From NCBI RefSeq assembly GCF_022398325.1, contig NZ_JAKEVD010000041.1:1-32137 (forward strand): 32,137 nt of DNA, read 5' to 3'. Under the pieces are notes generated by a model, which saw only the letters and a list, made by a program, of their open reading frames with translations, made no database searches and had not been told where the DNA came from. This DNA comes from Shewanella sp. Isolate13. Lineage in GTDB: Bacteria > Pseudomonadota > Gammaproteobacteria > Enterobacterales > Shewanellaceae. Below are positions 25,009-32,137 of this stretch, one piece after another (within the stretch, counting starts at the first letter, position 1; each line of letters starts with the position of its first letter). The position numbers and the translations under genes were made by a program.

Positions 25009-25040
25009 AAAAAACCCGCTCTGACACGAGCGGGCTTTTT
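25009..25040 (+). terminator. Rho-independent terminator
   Basis: AAAAACCCGCTC, loop TGACAC, GAGCGGGCTTTTT. It sits between the convergent DUF2057 and LysR genes and has runs suitable for both directions. Confidence 0.9.
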
Positions 25041-25072
25041 GAGCTGTGTCGCTATACCTAGCTGTATAAAGG

Positions 25073-25969
25073 CTAATTAGGCTTTAATGATTCTGCATTC
25101 ATAAACTGATGCAATGACTGGATCAGAGCCTGTTTCTCTAGAGTAATTTTTTGTGGATTGTACACGGCGCAAATATTGGCATGGATCTGCTGCTTTAGCG
25201 CTATAAAACGAATATGTCTCCAACTCTGACGACTAAAGCTTTGGGGAACCACAGAGATCCCAGCCTGACTCTCGATCACGTTCATCAACGTCATCGGCTC
25301 AACCACCTCTTGGGTAATCTGGGGGATAAAGCCCTCCTTGATGCAGTGATTGACCACCAACTGCGCCGAAGCAGAGTTTTTATGACTCATGATGACAAAC
25401 TTTTCATTAGCCAATTCTGACAAACATAACTCAGTGCGCCCACTCAATTCATGCCTATCACAAAGCGCAATCACCATCGGCTCACAGAAAAGATTACAGG
25501 ACTCTAACGGGGTAATATCTAAGGTGTCAGCGTAGCGAACGAAACCAATATCGATCTCATTATTAAACAACGCCACCTTCTGCTGCTGCGGCGACAATTC
25601 TAAGAACTCAAATTGAATGCTCGGGTATTGGGTCTTTAACTGCTGACAGGCATAACCAAACCCCGCCCAAAATACTGAACTCACAATACCCAAACGAAGC
25701 TGCCCCTGAGTTTCTCGAGCGTGCTGGGTCACTTTACTTACAGCCCCTTCCATTACACTAAAAATCGACTGACACTCATGGCGCAACATTAAACCTGTTG
25801 AAGTCAACTGAACGCTTCTTTTATCTCGATTAAATAACTTCACCCCAAGAATCGCTTCAAGCTCTCGCATCTGAGCGCTCAAGGGCGACTTTGAGATATG
25901 CAGCCGCTCGGCAGCCTGGGTTAAAGTTTGACTATGACTTGCCACATAAAAATACCGCAGCATTTTCAT
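25073..25969 (-). CDS. LysR-family regulator, XapR-like
   Basis: 298 residues from the chosen start. The N-terminal winged helix (LRYFYVASHSQTLTQAAERL to LEAILGVKLFNR) is followed by a two-lobe effector domain. Patterns such as GIVSSVFWAG, VEPMTLMNVIESQAGIS and HIRFIALKQQIHANICAVY resemble E. coli XapR, the xanthosine-responsive activator of xapAB. It is divergent from a XapA-like phosphorylase and a nucleoside transporter, which fits. Start: Met at 25969 gives the usual LysR beginning; a Met at 26050 or a TTG at 26101 would add 27 or 44 residues without strong ribosome sites. The ligand is presumably a purine nucleoside. Confidence 0.85.
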   Translation of the reverse strand: MKMLRYFYVASHSQTLTQAAERLHISKSPLSAQMRELEAILGVKLFNRDKRSVQLTSTGLMLRHECQSIFSVMEGAVSKVTQHARETQGQLRLGIVSSVFWAGFGYACQQLKTQYPSIQFEFLELSPQQQKVALFNNEIDIGFVRYADTLDITPLESCNLFCEPMVIALCDRHELSGRTELCLSELANEKFVIMSHKNSASAQLVVNHCIKEGFIPQITQEVVEPMTLMNVIESQAGISVVPQSFSRQSWRHIRFIALKQQIHANICAVYNPQKITLEKQALIQSLHQFMNAESLKPN

Positions 25970-26149
25970 ACTAATACGCTCTGCCCAATAGAGGCTATTT
26001 AAATCTAGCGGTGCAACGCTATGGTCATTGTTCACAAATTTAATATCCATTTCTTTGCATAAATAGGGCAATTCCGGTGTAAAAACTGAGCGTTGAAGCA
26101 ATTATCAATATCTTAAATAACAGTTTTTACACTCAAAGCTATCAATCCG

Positions 26150-26178
26150 CCTAATGTGCCGAAAAACAGCACATTAGG
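26150..26178. promoter_or_regulatory. Ten-base inverted repeat, candidate operator
   Basis: CCTAATGTGC (26150-26159) and GCACATTAGG (26169-26178) are perfect complements with nine bases between them. It lies in the divergent intergenic region between the LysR regulator and the phosphorylase, 77 bases before the xapA ATG. No T-run follows, which favours an operator over a terminator. Confidence 0.5.
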
Positions 26179-26190
26179 GTCGATTTTAGT

Positions 26191-26206
26191 GATTTTAATC
26201 AAAATC
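26191..26206. promoter_or_regulatory. LysR-type dyad site
   Basis: GATTTTAATCAAAATC is a 16-base palindrome and contains a T-N11-A arrangement typical of LysR sites. It lies ~50 bases before the phosphorylase start, near where a -35 box would be. Confidence 0.45.
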
Positions 26207-26254
26207 GCTTCGGAATATCGTGAGTCCAATAACAAATCCACTTAGGAAAATAAT

Positions 26255-27088
26255 ATGTCTCTGTACGACCCTGTCCCAAATGCTGTTGCTACCATCGAAA
26301 AATACAAACCAGGCTTTAAACCACAGATTGCAATGATCTTAGGCTCAGGTTTAGGCGTGCTTGCTGACAAACTCGAAGATAAGGTTAGCATCGGTTATCA
26401 AGAACTTGATGGCTTCCCGGTTAGCACCGTTGAAGGTCACAGTGGTGAATTGGTACTCGGTTACCTAAATGGCGTTCCAGTTGCTTGTATGAAGGGCCGT
26501 GGACACTTCTATGAGCATGAGTCTATGAAGGTCATGACCACGCCAGTACGTACCTTTAAGACGCTAGGTTGCGAGATGTTGTTAGTGACTAATGCTGCGG
26601 GGTCTTTACGTCCAGATCGCATCGATGTTGGCTCATTGGTTGTGTTCTCAGATCATATCAACACCATGCCAAGCACCCCAATGACTGGGCCAAATGATGA
26701 CAAGTACGGACCACGCTTCTTCAGCCTTGCCAATGCCTATGATAAAGCGCTGCGTGAGCAAGCTCTTGATATCGCCAAAAAGCAAAATATCGTGCTTAAC
26801 GAAGGCATTTTTGTTTCTTACCCTGGCCCTTGTTTCGAAACCGCAGCAGAAATTCGCATGATGCAGATCATCGGTGGCGATGTAGTTGGCATGTCAGTGG
26901 TACCAGAAGTTATCTCTGCAGCCCATTGCGATCTACCAGTACTTGCTATCTGTGCGATTACCAACATGGCTGAAGGCCTAGGTGATGTGAAGCTATCACA
27001 CGAACAAACACTTAAGTGCGCAAAACTAGCTGAAAGTGACTTCTTACAACTTATCAATGCATTCGTCGATAGCGTTAAGAAAGCGTAG
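26255..27088 (+). CDS. xapA: Purine nucleoside phosphorylase, XapA-like
   Basis: Splits purine nucleosides (inosine, guanosine, xanthosine) with phosphate to the base and ribose-1-phosphate. 277 residues, the length of E. coli XapA. Phosphate and substrate segments are present: ILGSGLG (~28-34), GRGHFYEHE (~83-91), NAAGSLRPD (~112-120), FETAAEIRMM, MSVVPEVI, and AITNMAEGL with the Asn expected for 6-oxopurines. AGGA lies eight bases upstream. Twelve bases separate it from the transporter gene, so the two form an operon. Confidence 0.9.
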   Translation: MSLYDPVPNAVATIEKYKPGFKPQIAMILGSGLGVLADKLEDKVSIGYQELDGFPVSTVEGHSGELVLGYLNGVPVACMKGRGHFYEHESMKVMTTPVRTFKTLGCEMLLVTNAAGSLRPDRIDVGSLVVFSDHINTMPSTPMTGPNDDKYGPRFFSLANAYDKALREQALDIAKKQNIVLNEGIFVSYPGPCFETAAEIRMMQIIGGDVVGMSVVPEVISAAHCDLPVLAICAITNMAEGLGDVKLSHEQTLKCAKLAESDFLQLINAFVDSVKKA

Positions 27089-27099
27089 AGGATAGCTCA

Positions 27100-28362
27100 A
27101 TGATGTTCATGGGATTTATCGGCATGCTAGTGCTGTTAGGCATAGGCTTCGCGTGCTCAGTTAGTCGACGTTCAATTAAACTACGCACTGTTGGTGCAGC
27201 ATTGGGGCTGCAAGTGTTAATCGGCGCTCTGGTGTTATATGTGCCTATGGGACGTCAGGCGCTAGAGTCTATGTCACATGGCGTACACGTAGTGCTCGAT
27301 AGCGGTAAAGCGGGTATTCGCTTTCTATTTGGCAACCTAGTCAACTTCTCTGTTGAAGGCATTGGCTTTGTATTCGCACTTAACGTGCTGCCTTTGGTAG
27401 TATTCTTCTCGGCACTGATTGCGGTACTTTATTATTTAGGCATCATGCAATTTATTATCCGCATTATCGGCGGTGGCATGGCTAAAGTACTAGGTACTTC
27501 TCAGCCTGAATCTATGTCTGCCGTGTCTAATATTTTCGTTGGTCAAAGTGAAGCGCCGCTAGTGATTAAGCCTTATATGGCTAAGATGAGCGACTCAGAG
27601 TTCTTCGCTGTTATGTGCGGCGGTATGGCTTCAGTATCGGGAACGGTACTCGCTGGTTACGCCATGATGGGCGTTAATATGGAATACCTACTAGCGGCAT
27701 CATTTATGGCGGCCCCCGGTGGCGTCCTATTTGCTAAGTTAATTCTTCCTGAAACTAGCACTCCAGCCTACACCATGGATAGCAAGATCCAATTTGATGA
27801 AAAGCCTCCGGTCAACGTTTTAGCTGCAGCGGGTGAAGGCGCAGCAAGCGGTCTTAAACTTGCCGCGGCAATCGGTGCGATGTTAATCGCCATGATTGGC
27901 CTAGTGACTCTGGTGAATAACCTGCTGGGCGGTGTTGGTGATATGGTCGGTATGCAGCTATCTCTTGAAGGGATCTTAGGCTGGATCTTCGCGCCTTTAG
28001 CCTTCTTGCTTGGTGTGCCTGTTGCAGACATGGCAATTGCTGGCTCTATGATTGGTAAAAAGCTGATCGTCAATGAATTCGTTGCCTATAGCGATCTTGC
28101 TCCATACCTAAAAGACACACAAGAAGTCACAGCAGCGGGACTGCAAGTTCTTCAAGAAAAGAGTAAAGTGATCATCAGCTTTGCCCTGTGTGGCTTTGCC
28201 AACTTAGCCTCTATGGGGATCTTGATTGGCGGACTCGGCACACTGTGCCCGTCAAGAACGGATTTCATCGCTAAGTATGGCTTACGTACCGTTATTGCTG
28301 CTACTTGCTCTAACTTAATGAGTGCTGCTATTGCAGGTATATTCTTCTCTCTAGCAAACTAA
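27100..28362 (+). CDS. Concentrative nucleoside transporter, NupC family
   Basis: 420 residues with about ten hydrophobic segments. The CNT signature IFVGQSEAPLVIKPYMAKMSDSE begins at ~residue 145 and is complete, followed by GGMASVSGTVLAGY. It symports nucleosides with H+ or Na+ across the inner membrane. Placement directly behind the phosphorylase supplies that enzyme with substrate. E. coli xapB is an MFS protein instead, so this operon solves the same task with a different transporter family. A terminator follows. Confidence 0.9.
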   Translation: MMFMGFIGMLVLLGIGFACSVSRRSIKLRTVGAALGLQVLIGALVLYVPMGRQALESMSHGVHVVLDSGKAGIRFLFGNLVNFSVEGIGFVFALNVLPLVVFFSALIAVLYYLGIMQFIIRIIGGGMAKVLGTSQPESMSAVSNIFVGQSEAPLVIKPYMAKMSDSEFFAVMCGGMASVSGTVLAGYAMMGVNMEYLLAASFMAAPGGVLFAKLILPETSTPAYTMDSKIQFDEKPPVNVLAAAGEGAASGLKLAAAIGAMLIAMIGLVTLVNNLLGGVGDMVGMQLSLEGILGWIFAPLAFLLGVPVADMAIAGSMIGKKLIVNEFVAYSDLAPYLKDTQEVTAAGLQVLQEKSKVIISFALCGFANLASMGILIGGLGTLCPSRTDFIAKYGLRTVIAATCSNLMSAAIAGIFFSLAN

Positions 28363-28382
28363 GCCATTAGTTATTGTGAATC

Positions 28383-28406
28383 AAGGGCGGAACTCCGCCC
28401 TTTTTT
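28383..28406 (+). terminator. Rho-independent terminator
   Basis: AAGGGCGG, loop AACT, CCGCCCTT then TTTT, 20 bases after the transporter stop. It closes the nucleoside operon before the exporter gene. Confidence 0.9.
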
Positions 28407-28421
28407 ATTGAAGGTTCAAAA

Positions 28422-29294
28422 ATGTTTAGATCCGCTTTGCCACACCTACAGATGTTTATTTTTACCTTCGTAATAGCCATGACCTTCCCCATCGGCAAGC
28501 AGTTAATGCTAGAAGTTCCACCTATGATGGCGACTTGGCTGAGATATATTATTGCTGCGGTACTTTTTAGCCTATTATTAGTCTTAACCCGACGTTTCAG
28601 CTTGCCAACAAAAAGCGCATTCCTGCGCTATACCTTAGTCTGTCTGCCTTCATTATTGTATTTTACTGCAATGTTTAGTGCTCTTACGCAAACAACCGCG
28701 TTTGCAACGAGTGCCTTATACACCTCGGTACCACTCATTACTGCGCTTCTTGTTGTGCTGACAAGTAAACACCTAGGCAAATTCAGTACATGGGCCGCTT
28801 TAGGCTTGGGCTTTATCGGCGCACTAACCTTAGTCATACAACAAGCTAGCGAATTGAACACAGGTGTCACTTGGAATTCGGGCTACACCCTGTTCATGCT
28901 TGGCTGCGTTGCCATGGCAGCGAACCCTTTAGTCATCAAGGCCTGCTATCGCCAAGAGGACTTTATGGTTTTTACTGGCTGGAGCTTAATCGCCGCAAGC
29001 CTTATCTTATCTCTTACACTAATGCCGGATATTGCAGCCTATGACTGGAGACAAGTATCGACTAATGCATGGTTAGCAACCCTATATCTGGCAATCTTTG
29101 CTACCGCAATCAGTTTCTTCCTATTTCAAAAAGCCAGTGTAAGGTTAGCCCCAGAGCAAGTTTCCGCTTATATTTTTTTGATTCCGGTATTCGTGCTAAT
29201 TACAGGAAACTCAATTGTTATAAACTGGCTCTATACAATACCTGCTTTAATGGCAGTGTGTTTAGCTATGGTATTACTGATGAGAAAACAATAA
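28422..29294 (+). CDS. EamA/DMT-superfamily transporter
   Basis: 290 residues with about ten membrane segments in two repeated EamA halves (~8-140 and ~150-288). The second half ends FLFQKASVRLAPEQVSAYIF, typical of EamA exporters where the final helices follow a conserved Pro-Glu. Exporters of this type move amino acids or small metabolites; the substrate cannot be told. The ATG is 16 bases after the preceding terminator, so the gene probably uses its own promoter within the end of the upstream operon or low read-through. Confidence 0.85.
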   Translation: MFRSALPHLQMFIFTFVIAMTFPIGKQLMLEVPPMMATWLRYIIAAVLFSLLLVLTRRFSLPTKSAFLRYTLVCLPSLLYFTAMFSALTQTTAFATSALYTSVPLITALLVVLTSKHLGKFSTWAALGLGFIGALTLVIQQASELNTGVTWNSGYTLFMLGCVAMAANPLVIKACYRQEDFMVFTGWSLIAASLILSLTLMPDIAAYDWRQVSTNAWLATLYLAIFATAISFFLFQKASVRLAPEQVSAYIFLIPVFVLITGNSIVINWLYTIPALMAVCLAMVLLMRKQ

Positions 29295-29426
29295 CGCAAT
29301 GCTATTTAGAGCAAGGCTTATAGAATCAATCTATTTAAGTGATTTATTTTATCCATTACACAAATTGCAGCATAAAGATTACATTAGTTAGCCCATAGAA
29401 AACTGATTTAACTTTCGAGCTGCTTT

Positions 29427-30461
29427 ATGACGTTATCTAAATCCACAAGTACCAAACCCCACAATCTAAACCCCGATTTAGAGCCGAGTTTCGAACCAAG
29501 GTCGAGTTCCTTGAATGGTCATATACCCCAAGATCAAATAGCACTTGTGGCAGAAGGCGGTGGTCAGCGTGGGATCTTTACAGCGGGGATCCTAGACAGT
29601 TGGTTAGAGCAAGAATTTAATCCTTTTAAATTATTAATTGGTACGTCTGCCGGTGCACAAAATTTATCTAGCTATATAACACAGCAAAAAGGCTTCGCAC
29701 ATACCTCCATTACTGAGTTTTCAAGTTCACCAAAATTCTTTAGCTTAAGCCGTCCTCTAAAAGGCCAGAGCAGTGTTGATTTAGATTGGTATTTTGATCA
29801 AGTAACTAGCAGCAAACGTGGCGAACAAAGGCCTCACCAACTCGATATTCATAAAGGGCTCGAACAACTACAGCAATGCCAGCTACTGATCTCCACTACC
29901 AACAGTTCAAATTACCAGGCTAGCTTTTTCACACCTAATGGAGACAATTGGTTAACGCTACTCAAGGCTTCAAGCGCCCTGCCCCTTTTATACAAACAAG
30001 GGGTGAAAATTGATGACAAACTTCAAGTTGATGGCGGCCTCTCCGCTCCATTACCAGTGGAGGAGGCTTATAAAAGAGGTGCGAAAAAAATCGTTGTGCT
30101 ACGAACTCTCCCAAAAGCATACTCAGCCAACACGCCTTGGGTTAACCGACTTAAGTCATGGGTATGTACCTCAAACCAATGTCCTAAAGCGTTAGATTTT
30201 TTTATACACCACGAATACGCCTATCGTGATGCACTGCGATTTATTGAATCGCCACCCGATGATTTAGAAATAATCCAAATATTCCCAGAGCAAAACCTCA
30301 AAAGCAAACTGATAGGCAGCAAAAAGTTAGCACTTCAATCTGATTACCGACTTGGAAAGCAAGCAGGTGCCGCGTTCATCGAACATTACGCCGAAAGACT
30401 ACTACGACCAGTCGCCCCGTTAGCGCTAGCAGCTCCTAAAAGAGTTATACGCTACTGTTGA
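29427..30461 (+). CDS. Patatin-like phospholipase, YjjU-like
   Basis: 344 residues, no signal peptide. The complete patatin pattern is present: oxyanion loop GGGQRG (~46-51), nucleophile GTSAG with Ser74, and catalytic acid DGG with Asp202 forming the Ser-Asp dyad. It probably removes acyl chains from phospholipids at the inner face of the membrane. The first ~35 residues are polar and disordered. The last gene before the repeat-rich region upstream (in + orientation) of the rRNA operon end. Confidence 0.88.
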   Translation: MTLSKSTSTKPHNLNPDLEPSFEPRSSSLNGHIPQDQIALVAEGGGQRGIFTAGILDSWLEQEFNPFKLLIGTSAGAQNLSSYITQQKGFAHTSITEFSSSPKFFSLSRPLKGQSSVDLDWYFDQVTSSKRGEQRPHQLDIHKGLEQLQQCQLLISTTNSSNYQASFFTPNGDNWLTLLKASSALPLLYKQGVKIDDKLQVDGGLSAPLPVEEAYKRGAKKIVVLRTLPKAYSANTPWVNRLKSWVCTSNQCPKALDFFIHHEYAYRDALRFIESPPDDLEIIQIFPEQNLKSKLIGSKKLALQSDYRLGKQAGAAFIEHYAERLLRPVAPLALAAPKRVIRYC

Positions 30462-30579
30462 GCACATGTAGTGGTCACACCGAGACTCCTGCAGCCCCAA
30501 GCAGCTTCGAGACCATTTATATGCATCCCGCATAAATGGCACTCCCTATATCCTGTAGGCCACAAGCTCCCCGCGTTGA

Positions 30580-30626
30580 CCCAGATGGATGTGGGAATGT
30601 AGAAAATGTCAGGAACAATTTTCTAC
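30580..30626 (+). repeat. Bipartite GGA-loop hairpin repeat, copy 3
   Basis: Hairpin 1 at 30580-30595 is CCCAGATGGATGTGGG, with one stem mismatch. The linker GAAT follows. Hairpin 2 (30599-30626) pairs GTAGAAAAT with ATTTTCTAC, nine perfect base pairs quite unlike the stems of other copies, while the loop keeps GTCAGGAAC. Confidence 0.75.
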
Positions 30627-30697
30627 CAGACCATACATCAAGCTTCGCTTGAGAAATGCAGACTCCTCCCCCTACGACCACTATGGGCGGTGGAAGC

Positions 30698-30725
30698 GTC
30701 GATATTGTCTGGAACATTTATCGAC
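30698..30725 (+). repeat. GGA-loop hairpin repeat, copy 4
   Basis: The stem GTCGATA/TATCGAC bounds an upper stem TGT/ACA and loop CTGGA. The preceding CCAC..GTGG pair (30678-30694 region) is a weakened hairpin 1. Confidence 0.7.
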
Positions 30726-30902
30726 CAACGTCGACTCTTTATCATCAAGAATGGCATTTATGCCTGCTTAAGTGGATAAGTCACCTTAACGGATAGCTAT
30801 ATTTTGATAAGTTAGCGTTCAGTATTTTACAAACGCCAAAACGCAACTCCTCTCTATCCCATCCATAGCATTCGAGGATAAGTACTTTCTCACTTAATTT
30901 AA

Positions 30903-30970
30903 AGCCTGAAAATGACCTACGACCCACATGGATGTGGGAAGTGTCGATTATGCAGGAGCATATAATCGCC
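30903..30970 (+). repeat. 5S 3'-end fragment joined to bipartite hairpin, copy 5
   Basis: AGCCTGAAAATGACCTAC (30903-30920) is the reverse complement of a 5S 3' end with one change. It runs straight into CCCACATGGATGTGGG (30923-30938) and a second hairpin, GTCGATTATGC, loop AGGA, GCATATAATCGCC (30943-30970), where the inner stem TATGC/GCATA replaces TGT/ACA of other copies. Confidence 0.75.
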
Positions 30971-31230
30971 CTCGGTTCGCGCACGAACACATGGGGGTGA
31001 AAGTGAGGCGCTTTGAATACGCAGTATTCAGCCCCTCTGCTTTAAGTAAAGAGTGAACGCGGAGAAGCTTGCCTTCGAAGCTGGAGGCAAGGCACACGGA
31101 AGTGCCGAATGCCAGAAACGCATGGATGCAGTTTCTGGTCCCGCTCAGCGGCGAGGCAACCGCCATGGCCTTTCAATGACATCCATGTCACCAAGGCATT
31201 TGTTAGTCCTAAACATCAGATGGCGGAAGT

Positions 31231-31257
31231 GTCGATATTGAAGGAGCATTTATCGAC
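31231..31257 (+). repeat. GGA-loop hairpin repeat, copy 6
   Basis: The stem GTCGATA/TATCGAC encloses TTGAAGGAGCATT, loop core AAGGAG. The upstream linker GGAAGT is as in other copies, but hairpin 1 is degraded. Confidence 0.7.
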
Positions 31258-31370
31258 CGACATCGGGAGTAGGTATTGCACGTACGTGCTTAAATAGAAA
31301 AGCCACCTTAACCAGTAACGAGACATTAATTAGGTAACCTAGATTATTTTAGTTTCGCCCAAACGCAAAA

Positions 31371-31405
31371 AGCCACCTGCTTTTATCATATAAGAGTAGG
31401 TGGCT
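31371..31405 (-). terminator. Duplicated rRNA-type terminator
   Basis: AGCCACCT/AGGTGGCT with an inner pair CTTTTAT/ATAAGAG and an A-run on the left (T-run on the minus strand). The same outer stem is found in the terminator behind the genuine 5S gene. It is followed to the right by CTTCACTTAATTTAAAGCC, as at the genuine site. Confidence 0.75.
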
Positions 31406-31422
31406 TCTTCACTTAATTTAAA

Positions 31423-31471
31423 GCCTGGAAATGGCCAGCTTCGAGCAAGCTCTTCGCGTTCACCCCATGTA
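31423..31471 (-). pseudogene. 5S rRNA 3'-end remnant
   Basis: GCCTGGAAATGGCC followed, after an inserted AGCTT..AAGCT hairpin, by CACCCCATG. On the minus strand this is the last part of 5S rRNA with an insertion; the rest of the gene is missing. Confidence 0.55.
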
Positions 31472-31512
31472 TCAAACTTCGTTTGATAAGCACAAGGGCT
31501 TCACCCTACGAC

Positions 31513-31559
31513 CGCCAAGGATGGCGAAAGTGTCGATATTGTCAGGAACATTTATCGAC
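31513..31559 (+). repeat. Bipartite GGA-loop hairpin repeat, copy 7
   Basis: Hairpin 1 is CGCCAAGGATGGCG (31513-31526), a perfect stem with loop AGGA. Hairpin 2 is GTCGATA/TATCGAC (31532-31559) with upper stem TGT/ACA and loop CAGGA. Confidence 0.75.
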
Positions 31560-31601
31560 CTCCACATAGGTACTGAACCTCACTACGTTCGGGCTTTTTA
31601 T

Positions 31602-31736
31602 CCCCCCATGTTCGTTCGGTCATCTTTCCAGACAATAACGAAAAAAGCCCGTTGCATTAGCAACGGGCTTTCTCGTTATTTGGCGCCTGGAAATGACCTA
31701 CTCTCGTAGTTCGCGCAGCGAACACATGGGGGCGAA
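31602..31736. repeat. Large inverted repeat of 5S 3' ends around a shared terminator
   Basis: The centre is a terminator stem, AAGCCCGTTGC (31645-31655) and GCAACGGGCTT (31660-31670). Outside it AATAACGA pairs with TCGTTATT. Further out both arms carry a 5S 3' end, GGTCATCTTTCCAG (31619-31632) and CCTGGAAATGACC (31687-31699), and beyond that CCCCCATG / CATGGGGG. The right arm has an extra 18-base hairpin (31707-31724 region) inserted in the 5S part. Confidence 0.7.
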
Positions 31737-31931
31737 GAAGCCCTGCTCTGGATGCAACGCATTCAAGGGCTTTGAAGCGCGAGTAACTTGTTACGAAGCC
31801 GGAGAGCCCGCTCAGCGGCGGGGCGATGTCGGGAGTAGGCATTTATGCCTACGTTAAGTGAAGTAGTCACCTTTACGGGTAGCGGCATTCTAAATAAGTT
31901 AACGTTCAGTATTTTACAAACGCCCAAACGC

Positions 31932-31957
31932 AAAAAAGCCACCTTAATAAGGTGGCT
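31932..31957 (-). terminator. Terminator of the rRNA operon
   Basis: AGCCACCTTA, one base, TAAGGTGGCT (31937-31957), with a run of T on the minus strand immediately after. It lies 18 bases beyond the 5S 3' end. Confidence 0.9.
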
Positions 31958-31974
31958 TCTTCACTTAATTTAAA

Positions 31975-32092
31975 GCCTGGAAATGACCTACTCTCACATG
32001 GGGAGACCCCACACTACCATCGGCGATACTGTGTTTCACTTCTGAGTTCGGAATGGATTCAGGTGGGACCACAGCTCTATGGTTTCCAGACA
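31975..32092 (-). rRNA. rrf: 5S ribosomal RNA
   Basis: The minus strand reads TGTCTGGAAACCATAGAGC, then the conserved GGTCCCACCTGA, CCGAACTCAGAAGTGAAAC, CGCCGATGGTAGTGTGGGG and TCCCCATGTGAGAGTAGG, ending in CCAGGCT, which pairs with the start. Length ~118, normal for the gene. It is the last gene of an rRNA operon entering from the right; the remaining bases to the window end are the 23S-5S spacer. Confidence 0.96.
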
Positions 32093-32137
32093 AATTTGGT
32101 AAATTTGAAAAGCTGGACTCGCGATGCAAGTCTTAAA

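Larger units (their letters stand above)
30462..31931. repeat. Repeat-rich non-coding region downstream of the rRNA operon
   Basis: About 1.5 kb without a credible gene. Three degenerate tandem units of ~520-560 bases. Each contains, left to right: a bipartite hairpin repeat, a GGCATTTATGCC-type box (30753, ~31270 changed, 31838), a TCACCTT box, GTTAACGTTCAGTATTTTAC (30811, absent or changed in the middle unit, 31899), and a CGCCCAAACGC box leading to a terminator and a 5S 3' end. The same blocks border the genuine 5S terminator, so the array is built from the rRNA operon end. Small frames here have no start signals. Confidence 0.8.

Noticed and set aside
30580..31560. CRISPR array
   Set aside because: The repeats are imperfect, irregularly spaced and vary with compensation; there are no equal-length unique spacers and no cas genes.
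30580..31560. CsrB/RsmZ-type small RNA gene
   Set aside because: GGA-loop hairpins are present but too widely spaced, over about 1 kb, and mixed with 5S remnants; no promoter-terminator pair on the plus strand frames them.
30517..31842. Many 60-90 residue open frames at the right end of the window
   Set aside because: They lie across tandem repeats, terminators and 5S fragments, have no ribosome sites, and their translations reflect palindromes and not protein folds.

Overview
The window looks like chromosomal DNA of a marine gammaproteobacterium, most likely Shewanella. This rests on the 5S rRNA form, the PhoP/PhoQ-like pair, the DUF3135 and DUF2057 genes, and the density of c-di-GMP and two-component genes. 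The genus is inferred; no search was run. Gene content is mostly ordinary core chromosome. It is interrupted by an integron cassette cluster (11.57-13.40 kb), a MITE-like element (19.87-20.19 kb) and two repeat-rich non-coding stretches (10.4-11.2 kb and 30.5-31.95 kb). The last of these lies downstream of an rRNA operon whose 5S gene closes the window on the minus strand.

Layout. 0.1-6.1 kb: membrane diguanylate cyclase, membrane-anchored alpha/beta hydrolase, small unknown protein, NAD synthetase, LysE/RhtB exporter. 6.1-10.4 kb: a sigma-54 response regulator and its histidine kinase, divergent from a secreted coiled-coil protein with a good sigma-54 promoter. That protein shares an RVLI(V/I)(E/Q)GHS motif after a coiled coil with the kinase sensor domain, so the three genes look like a closed envelope-sensing circuit. 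11.6-13.4 kb: three gene cassettes, each ending in an attC site, with no integrase in view. 13.7-17.5 kb: small membrane protein and a PhnCDE-type ABC importer whose binding protein resembles the putative selenate subgroup. 17.7-19.8 kb: PhoP/PhoQ-like pair. 20.2-25.0 kb: 2OG-Fe(II) oxygenase, HD-GYP protein, DUF3135 protein, CorA, two envelope proteins of unknown role. 25.1-28.4 kb: XapR-like regulator divergent from a purine nucleoside phosphorylase and a NupC-type transporter, a nucleoside salvage unit. 28.4-30.5 kb: EamA exporter and patatin-like phospholipase. 30.5-32.1 kb: degenerate tandem units built from 5S rRNA 3' ends, terminators and hairpins, then 5S rRNA.

Main candidates for something new: (1) the kinase / sigma-54 regulator / secreted-protein circuit; (2) the integrase-less cassette cluster, where each cassette's left attC core exactly complements its own first bases; (3) a dispersed bipartite hairpin repeat whose stems vary with compensation while the loops keep an (A/T)GGA core like a CsrA/RsmA site; (4) 5S-derived satellite-like units downstream of the rRNA operon.
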